DNA of 26,510 nucleotides, taken from Spirochaetaceae bacterium (lineage in GTDB: Bacteria; Spirochaetota; Spirochaetia; Treponematales; Treponemataceae). Numbering within the stretch: the first letter of the stretch is position 1; every line of letters starts with the position of its first letter. Below, piece after piece: positions 22,540 to 26,510 of this stretch. The notes below the pieces were generated by a model. The model did no database searches. It was not told the origin of the DNA and saw only the letters and a list, made by a program, of their open reading frames with translations. The position numbers were made by a program, and so were the translations under genes. Location: NCBI GenBank assembly GCA_031272345.1, contig JAISTZ010000101.1, forward strand, positions 1-26,510. The letters are read 5' to 3'.

Positions 22540-22594
22540 ATGAAAAAAATCGCCGTTTTATAAAAAATTTTTGCAGTTTGACGGGCGGGAGGGT
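22540..22594. repeat. 55-bp direct repeat, right copy
   Basis: Second copy of the block at 21765-21819 (53 of 55 bases identical). It lies between the XRE regulator stop (22608) and the PIN gene start, so both copies sit just upstream of a minus-strand gene. Confidence 0.85.
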
Positions 22595-22607
22595 TCAAGC
22601 GGCGTGT

Positions 22608-22937
22608 CTATTCCTGGATTACGAAAAAATCGTTCAGGCGGCGATCGATGTCGGCCTTTATTTTTGCGCGGAGGCGCTCGACCAGGAGGGGCCGGACAGC
22701 GTTTGCGGGGGCGCTGAAGTCCATACCCGGGGGGGCCAGAAGCTCGTAAATTTCCGCTTCCAGGGCCTCCGACAGGCGCAGGAGGGTCTTCTCGCCCACC
22801 CAGGTCCGGCAGCCTTCGATGTCGTGAATCATCTGATAGGACACATCGACGAGTTCCGCGAGTTTTTCCTGGGTAAGCCCCAGTTTTTTACGTTTTGCCT
22901 TGATATTAGCGGAAAGAAATGCCCGCGTTTCGTTCAT
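22608..22937 (-). CDS. XRE/Cro-CI-type helix-turn-helix regulator
   Basis: This 109-residue protein has an N-terminal HTH_XRE domain (residues about 10-65: IKAKRKKLGLTQEKLAELVD, then VSYQMIHDIEGCRTWVGEKT), followed by a charged helical tail that may dimerise. It is a stand-alone transcription factor. It lies next to the PIN module but is separated by the direct repeat, so control of that module is possible but unproven. The upstream region contains CCTTAAAC twice (about 22929-22936 and 23025-23032) and GGTAAG/CTTACC half-sites that could be its operators. Only a weak AAGG precedes the ATG. Confidence 0.88.
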   Translation of the reverse strand: MNETRAFLSANIKAKRKKLGLTQEKLAELVDVSYQMIHDIEGCRTWVGEKTLLRLSEALEAEIYELLAPPGMDFSAPANAVRPLLVERLRAKIKADIDRRLNDFFVIQE

Positions 22938-22988
22938 ACGCCTTAAACCTTTGTTTTAGTCTATGGTAAGTAAAAACAACCGATACAG

Positions 22989-23018
22989 TTGACTAATCTA
23001 ACCGTTTTATGATAAAAT
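22989..23018 (+). promoter_or_regulatory. Possible promoter toward the glycosyltransferase
   Basis: TTGACT (22989-22994) and TAAAAT (23013-23018) lie 18 bases apart in an AT-rich stretch, 170 bases upstream of the glycosyltransferase ATG and divergent from the XRE gene. Confidence 0.4.
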
Positions 23019-23041
23019 TGGCTTACCTTAAACGGTGAAAC

Positions 23042-23142
23042 ACGCCGGGCGGCCCCGTATGGACCTACACCGGCGTACCCCCTGCCCGTATGGACGGGAA
23101 TAAAAACAGACAGCCGCTCCCGGCAGTTACGCCTGGGGCGGC
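23042..23142. repeat. Hairpin cluster upstream of the glycosyltransferase
   Basis: Three stems: ACGCCGG/CCGGCGT (23042-23048 with 23070-23076), CCCGT/ACGGG (23085-23089 with 23094-23098), and an imperfect GCCGCTCCC/GGGGCGGC (23113-23121 with 23135-23142). The nonamer CCCGTATGG occurs twice here and again at 24251-24259 in another hairpin, linking the two clusters. Confidence 0.6.
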
Positions 23143-23188
23143 AAACAGGAGCTTTGCATGAAAAGCAAAAAGATTCCGGGGATATGGT

Positions 23189-23974
23189 ATGGTGCCTAAA
23201 AAAATACATTATTGCTGGTTAGGCGGTGAAAAAATGACGGATGATACAATGCGGTGTATCGAATCGTGGAAAAGGGTAATGCCTGATTATGAACTTGTTT
23301 TATGGGATAAAAACAGGTTCGACGTTGATTCTGTACCGTTTACACAAGAAGCTTACAGGGTAAAAAAATGGGCATTTGCGGCTGATTATATACGCCTTTA
23401 TGCCATATATACTGAAGGCGGCATATATCTTGATACGGACGTATATGTCAGGAAGTCTTTCAACGACCTTTTGAAAAATGATTTTTTTACGGCGATGGAA
23501 TATCACAAAAGCATCATTATAAACGATAATGCCGCAGAATTATTGCATGACGATGGGACTCTAAAGCATCCTGAGCGAGACAGGATATTTGCACACGGCA
23601 TAGGTATTCAATCTGCCTTCCTGGGCGGTATCAAGGGACACCCGTTTATCAAGTCCTGTTTGGATTGGTATAGGGATAAACATTTTATTCTGCCGGATGG
23701 AAGTTACTATAACCGAATCGTCGCTCCGGCAATATATGCTGATGTAATGATGGGATATGGGTTTCGCTATAAAGATGAATTGCAAAAACTACATAACGGC
23801 ATAACGGTATATCCATCATCTGTATTTGCCGGCAGTATACGCGAGGTGGGTAAAGAATCCTATGCTGTTCATTGTTGTCATGGAAACTGGAGAGAGAAGT
23901 CACTCATATCAATATTAAAACGGACTTATAAAAAATTTTATGTAAACTGGAGTCTCCGGTGGACCGCCTTATGA
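23189..23974 (+). CDS. Glycosyltransferase family 32-like (DXD sugar transferase)
   Basis: This 261-residue enzyme resembles the capsular/GT32 group: KIHYCWLGGEKMTDDTMRCI at the start, the VKKWAFAADYIRLYAIYTEG block, and GGIYLDTDVYVRKSF containing the metal-binding DxD (D-T-D, about residues 83-85). It closes with HGNWREKSL. Family members transfer sugars in surface polysaccharide or glycoprotein synthesis, in the cytosol at the membrane; donor and acceptor are unknown. The coding sequence is much AT-richer than the core genes, suggesting acquisition. The ATG has a poor ribosome site. It stands alone between hairpin clusters, and its last residues overlap the start of a domain remnant. Confidence 0.88.
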   Translation: MVPKKIHYCWLGGEKMTDDTMRCIESWKRVMPDYELVLWDKNRFDVDSVPFTQEAYRVKKWAFAADYIRLYAIYTEGGIYLDTDVYVRKSFNDLLKNDFFTAMEYHKSIIINDNAAELLHDDGTLKHPERDRIFAHGIGIQSAFLGGIKGHPFIKSCLDWYRDKHFILPDGSYYNRIVAPAIYADVMMGYGFRYKDELQKLHNGITVYPSSVFAGSIREVGKESYAVHCCHGNWREKSLISILKRTYKKFYVNWSLRWTAL

Positions 23975-24159
23975 TGTCCTTCGCGGCCCCCGCGAGCGGA
24001 GCGGATTTGCCCAAGGGCCGTTTTAGCCGGAAGCCTGTCATCGTCGTAGCCCATGGTGAGGCGTTCAAAGTCCAGACGGCGTACTACGCGACTTGCTACG
24101 AAAACAGCAAGGGCGAGGCCGGAGGATGGAGTCCGGTGGTCGAGGCAATAATAGGCTGA
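23975..24159 (+). pseudogene. C-terminal remnant of a larger protein (fibronectin-like end domain)
   Basis: The frame ending at 24159 reads VIVVAHGEAFKVQTAYYATC, then YENSKGEAGGWSPVVEAIIG and stop. This resembles the last beta-sandwich strands of large Treponema proteins whose C-termini read YYAxRWxNSKGExGPWS. There is no upstream part of such a protein here, no ribosome site, and the composition is GC-rich, unlike the glycosyltransferase it abuts. It is most likely a relic; an in-frame ATG at 23959 could give 66 residues. Confidence 0.45.
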
Positions 24160-24171
24160 TCAAGGTGTTAT

Positions 24172-24301
24172 ACCCGCTTGCGCGGGTGAACGCGCAATTT
24201 GCGTTGCAAATTGCGTTGGAGTTTTCGCTTTGCGAAAACTCCACACCCTGCCCGTATGGGCAGGAAAACAAACGGTTGTTTCTAAAAAAGTTAGAAACAA
24301 C
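24172..24301. repeat. Array of five perfect hairpins upstream of the P13-like gene
   Basis: Five perfect inverted repeats occur in 130 bases: ACCCGC arms at 24172-24187 (4-base loop), CGCAATTTGC arms at 24193-24215 (3-base loop), GGAGTTTTCGC arms at 24218-24242 (3-base loop), CCTGCCC arms at 24247-24264 (4-base loop), and GTTGTTTCTAA arms at 24275-24301 (5-base loop). All differ in sequence. The P13-like ribosome site follows about 6 bases later. Confidence 0.85.
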
Positions 24302-24318
24302 ACAACAGGAGGACAGTT

Positions 24319-24867
24319 ATGAAAAAACTGTTTTCGATTTTGGCTTTGGTTTGCGTGTTCGCCGGGGCGGCGGGCGCGCAAACTTTTTCAGACGGAGCAG
24401 AGGCGGCGCCTTCGCTCTTGGGTCCTGGCGCAAACCTTGATTTGCTCCAGTACGAGGGCTATCCGGGCTATGACTCGGAGGCATATCAGAAGCAGGCGCG
24501 TGGAGCATGGGGGGCCGGGTTACTGAACACGCTGGGCGGGGCGTGGTCGTGGACGCACGGCGACATCCTGGGCGGCGCGGTGACTGCGGGTCTGGAAGCT
24601 GCGGGTGTGGTTCTTATTATTGTAGGTATAACCGCTACTGAGCCGGCCACTCTGAGTAGCATTTTGCTTCCTGCTGGGGGCGCCATGGTGGCGGGTGGCG
24701 GCGCGGGCTTTGGCCAATGGAGGGGCATGACTCAATACAGGAAACAAAATCCCATCGCGGTGGGATTTAACGACAACCCCATCAAACACACGAGCTTCGT
24801 CATCGCCCCGGACTTGAGCAGGAAAGGCGGCGTGACGGCGAGCCTGGTGTATTCAACAAAACTGTAG
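24319..24867 (+). CDS. Spirochaete P13-type outer-membrane protein
   Basis: This 182-residue protein has a signal peptide (MKKLFSILALVCVFAGAAGA, cleavage before QTFS). A small-residue, Gly-rich region follows: GAGLLNTLGGAWSWTHGDIL and then GGAVTAGLEAAGVVLIIVGI (about residues 53-95), and later AGGAMVAGGGAGFGQWRGM. The pattern of L-N-x-L-G-x-G-S-x-x-x-G-D-x-x-G-G followed by hydrophobic helices is that of the P13 family, first known as a channel-forming surface protein of Borrelia. A strong AGGAGG site lies 6 bases before the ATG. It is followed by a stem-loop at 24916. Family call by recall of the motif. Confidence 0.7.
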   Translation: MKKLFSILALVCVFAGAAGAQTFSDGAEAAPSLLGPGANLDLLQYEGYPGYDSEAYQKQARGAWGAGLLNTLGGAWSWTHGDILGGAVTAGLEAAGVVLIIVGITATEPATLSSILLPAGGAMVAGGGAGFGQWRGMTQYRKQNPIAVGFNDNPIKHTSFVIAPDLSRKGGVTASLVYSTKL

Positions 24868-24915
24868 CGGTATCAATTCGGGCGCGGTCCTGTGGATCCC
24901 GCGCATGATAACGAA

Positions 24916-24940
24916 GCCCCTGCCGGGAAATGGCAGGGGC
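24916..24940. terminator. Stem-loop after the P13-like gene
   Basis: GCCCCTGCC and GGCAGGGGC form a perfect 9-bp stem with a 7-base loop, 49 bases after the stop. No T-run follows, so it may be a processing or stabilising stem instead of a true terminator. Confidence 0.45.
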
Positions 24941-25009
24941 AATAGCCGGGCGGGCTACGACGGCAAGGCGGCGTGGAAAGACACGACACTACTTTTAGGA
25001 GAGATTTCC

Positions 25010-25429
25010 ATAAAAACGAAATCTAACATTTTCAAAGCCATCATCGGGATGGCGTGCGCTCTGGTGCTCGTGACAGGATTCACGGCCTGTGGTGAAGTGG
25101 AGTTTGGCGCCACAGTGACGGTCTCAAACAATCCGTCGCAATATAAGTCGACTGAGTATATCATGGTCGAGATCACTCACTTTGGCATTGCCTTCATTGC
25201 GCCGGGCGAAAGCCATACCTTTGAGTATGACTGGAAAGGTATCATAAACCAGGGCGACCATATAATAGAAGGCTGCACCATCAAGGTTTTTACGGGCATT
25301 GGCGGCAGCAGCGACAATTTCAACAGTCCTGCCGCCGTTACGGAAACGTTTGATTTTCACGACGGCGAACACATAACGTGGTATTGGCAGACGAAAGGTG
25401 GCGGCACTCTCTCAAGTACCCCATACTAA
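25010..25429 (+). CDS. Predicted lipoprotein with non-standard start codon
   Basis: From 25010 the reading is a textbook lipoprotein leader: KTKSNIFKAIIGMACALVLV then TGFTAC, with lipid Cys at residue 27. The mature part of about 112 residues is beta-rich (VEFGATVTVSNNP, YIMVEITHFGIAFIAPGESH) with no recognised family. The natural start position is ATA (25010-25012), with AGGAG 8 bases upstream; ATT at 25004 is another rare possibility. An ATG at 24905 is in frame but lies before the stem-loop at 24916 and would add 35 residues that spoil the signal. Either a rare start is used, the start codon has mutated and expression is lost, or an internal ATG (residue 14) is used without a full signal. 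Confidence 0.6.
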   Translation: MKTKSNIFKAIIGMACALVLVTGFTACGEVEFGATVTVSNNPSQYKSTEYIMVEITHFGIAFIAPGESHTFEYDWKGIINQGDHIIEGCTIKVFTGIGGSSDNFNSPAAVTETFDFHDGEHITWYWQTKGGGTLSSTPY

Positions 25430-25437
25430 GAGCGAAA

Positions 25438-25494
25438 ACTCGCGCGCGGGCGAGTAGGCCCGTGCATGACGTGGAAAACGCGCAAGCGTTTTCC
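25438..25494. repeat. Two hairpins after the lipoprotein gene
   Basis: ACTCGC/GCGAGT (25438-25443 with 25450-25455) and GGAAAACGC/GCGTTTTCC (25473-25481 with 25486-25494) are perfect inverted repeats with 6- and 4-base loops, continuing the hairpin-rich pattern of this region. Confidence 0.65.
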
Positions 25495-25497
25495 CAA

Positions 25498-25534
25498 GCC
25501 CCTGCCGTCAAAGAAAGGTGGCGGGGGCGTTTTT
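25498..25534 (+). terminator. Rho-independent terminator after the lipoprotein gene
   Basis: GCCCCTGCC (25498-25506) pairs with GGCGGGGGC (25520-25528), one G-T pair, followed by GTTTTT. The 5' arm is the same nine bases as in the stem at 24916, so one element type may have been reused. Confidence 0.65.
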
Positions 25535-25554
25535 GAAAGCACCTGAGGTAATCA

Positions 25555-26211
25555 ATGAAGAAAACAGACTACATCACGCCTGATGAACACTGGCTCTTGC
25601 AAGAATTCGAGCACATCCCCTTCGGTATCATTCGTCCTGCGGAACTGGAAATCATTCTTGGTTTCTTTATTATTTATCACAACGGCACGGACATTGAAGA
25701 GTCGGAGTATTTTCTGGCGCAAAAATATAAAATCACTGAAAGCAAGGCAAAACGTTTCAAAATCGAGTTTGCCAAGCGCTACGCTAAAAACCGCGGCCAG
25801 CCGGACGAAATTGCGCGGATACTGTCGCGCCTCTTTGAAACAACACAAAACCCCTTTGAATTCAATGAAGATTCAAAAACCATCAGTTTCATGGTCAAAG
25901 ACCCTTATGACCTCAAACTTATCAAAGAAAACATGGACGACAACCGCATCGTCCACCGCGGCGATTTTAACGGCAAGCTCATCTCGCTGTCACTTGACCA
26001 GTTCATGCGCTTCATGTCACTGCATTACAAAAATCTTTGCGTCGTTTTGAAGCCTCTCATCAACGAAAAACTGGACGAAACGGCGAAAAGTAACAGCGCG
26101 TTTTGGAAAGCCCTTTCAACCAACAAAAAAGTCGCACACATCCTCAAAACCATCGCGCCCACAGTCGTCAACGGCATTGTCTCGCTGGTAACCGGCTTTG
26201 CGGTGAAATAA
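25555..26211 (+). CDS. Protein of unknown function, helical with hydrophobic C-terminus
   Basis: This 218-residue protein is not recognised. It is intact, begins with GAGG 8 bases before the ATG, and has a mixed, mostly helical sequence with many charged residues (for example SKAKRFKIEFAKRYAKNRGQ at about 62-81). A C-terminal segment IAPTVVNGIVSLVTGFAV (about 200-217) is hydrophobic enough to insert into or lie on a membrane. There is no signal peptide. It is moderately AT-rich, like the other genes at this end, and has no operon partner; a terminator lies just upstream. It might belong to the accessory or mobile fraction, but no function can be given. Confidence 0.75.
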   Translation: MKKTDYITPDEHWLLQEFEHIPFGIIRPAELEIILGFFIIYHNGTDIEESEYFLAQKYKITESKAKRFKIEFAKRYAKNRGQPDEIARILSRLFETTQNPFEFNEDSKTISFMVKDPYDLKLIKENMDDNRIVHRGDFNGKLISLSLDQFMRFMSLHYKNLCVVLKPLINEKLDETAKSNSAFWKALSTNKKVAHILKTIAPTVVNGIVSLVTGFAVK

Positions 26212-26291
26212 GGCCGTGAGGTCCATCGGACGGTGATTGGGCGAGTGGTCCCGCGCCGGACGGCGAGGGAGAAGTGCGGCGGGCATTGAGA

Positions 26292-26465
26292 CTACTTTGG
26301 CAATGTGGAAGCGGCCTTTTGTGCCGCTTCAATTTCCGCAAGACGCCGCTTTGCCAGTTCCTGTACGATGTCCTTCGGCATCTTGTTCAAGAGGTCTCTG
26401 TAAACCGGCCTGAAAACCCGGCCGTTCTTGACAATTTCAGCCGATACTGTTTCTGACGTTTTCAT
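26292..26465 (-). CDS. Small hypothetical protein
   Basis: This 57-residue protein (starts MKTSETVSAEIVKNGRVFRP, ends RRLAEIEAAQKAASTLPK) has a good GGAGG site 6 bases before its ATG; an in-frame ATG at 26498 is less likely. The beta-rich start and helical end recall small antitoxin-like or DNA-associated proteins, but no family is recognised. Any partner would lie beyond the right edge. Confidence 0.6.
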   Translation of the reverse strand: MKTSETVSAEIVKNGRVFRPVYRDLLNKMPKDIVQELAKRRLAEIEAAQKAASTLPK

Positions 26466-26510
26466 TATACGCCTCCTTTTCAATGGGGTCCGCTTCACGA
26501 GCGGAAATAA

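Noticed and set aside
21765..22594. Complete insertion sequence between the 55-bp repeats
   Set aside because: The repeats are direct, and the only genes inside are a PIN protein and a small protein; no transposase is present.
22961..23209. 82-codon minus-strand frame upstream of the XRE gene
   Set aside because: Overlaps the hairpin cluster, lacks a ribosome site, and has no protein-like pattern.
24172..24301. CRISPR array
   Set aside because: The inverted repeats differ from each other and there are no identical direct repeats with regular spacers.

Overview
The window looks like a stretch of chromosome from a GC-rich spirochaete, most likely a Treponema of the termite-gut type. This is inferred, not proven. 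The supporting signs are a P13-type outer-membrane protein (a family known from spirochaetes), a CheW next to cell-envelope genes, and a high-GC core interrupted by AT-richer acquired genes.

Layout. (1) 1-6220 is a decaying defence island. A minus-strand jetA-jetB-jetC operon (Wadjet anti-plasmid system) runs off the left edge, and jetC carries an apparent frameshift. Behind it lie a type III restriction (Res) remnant, a tiny remnant of a second jetC, a multiply broken Fic gene with its VbhA-like antitoxin segment, and a remnant of a second jetA. The two jet remnants keep the order of the intact operon, so a second Wadjet operon seems to have been gutted, with Fic now in its place. (2) 6220-7600 holds an SPFH/slipin gene translationally coupled to a YtrA-type GntR regulator that sits on a perfect palindromic operator. 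(3) 7682-13286 is a plus-strand housekeeping run: cheW, a DegT-like protein lacking the catalytic Lys, nadK, murG, cvpA, a DNA polymerase III delta-prime-like gene and a small overlapping ORF. (4) 13355-17756 is a minus-strand operon: DUF2325, DUF2156, a threonine-synthase homologue whose PLP lysine is Arg, an ATC-hydrolase-family protein and a CapA-like lipoprotein. (5) 17955-21735 is a minus-strand unit of FtsX-like permease, ABC ATPase, FMN-binding lipoprotein with a flavinylation motif, and a beta-barrel protein. Copies of one palindromic operator lie before the permease and before the barrel gene. (6) 21765-26510 is accessory: a PIN-domain module bounded by a 55-bp direct repeat, an XRE regulator, an AT-rich glycosyltransferase, a domain remnant, a P13-like protein, a lipoprotein without a standard start codon, and two unknown small genes. 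The spaces between these genes are packed with perfect hairpins.

The most interesting points are the Wadjet relic pair around the Fic pseudogene, the operon built around a threonine-synthase pseudoenzyme, the shared operator linking a flavinylated lipoprotein, an ABC transporter and a barrel, and the intergenic hairpin arrays. No rRNA, tRNA, CRISPR array or complete insertion sequence was seen.
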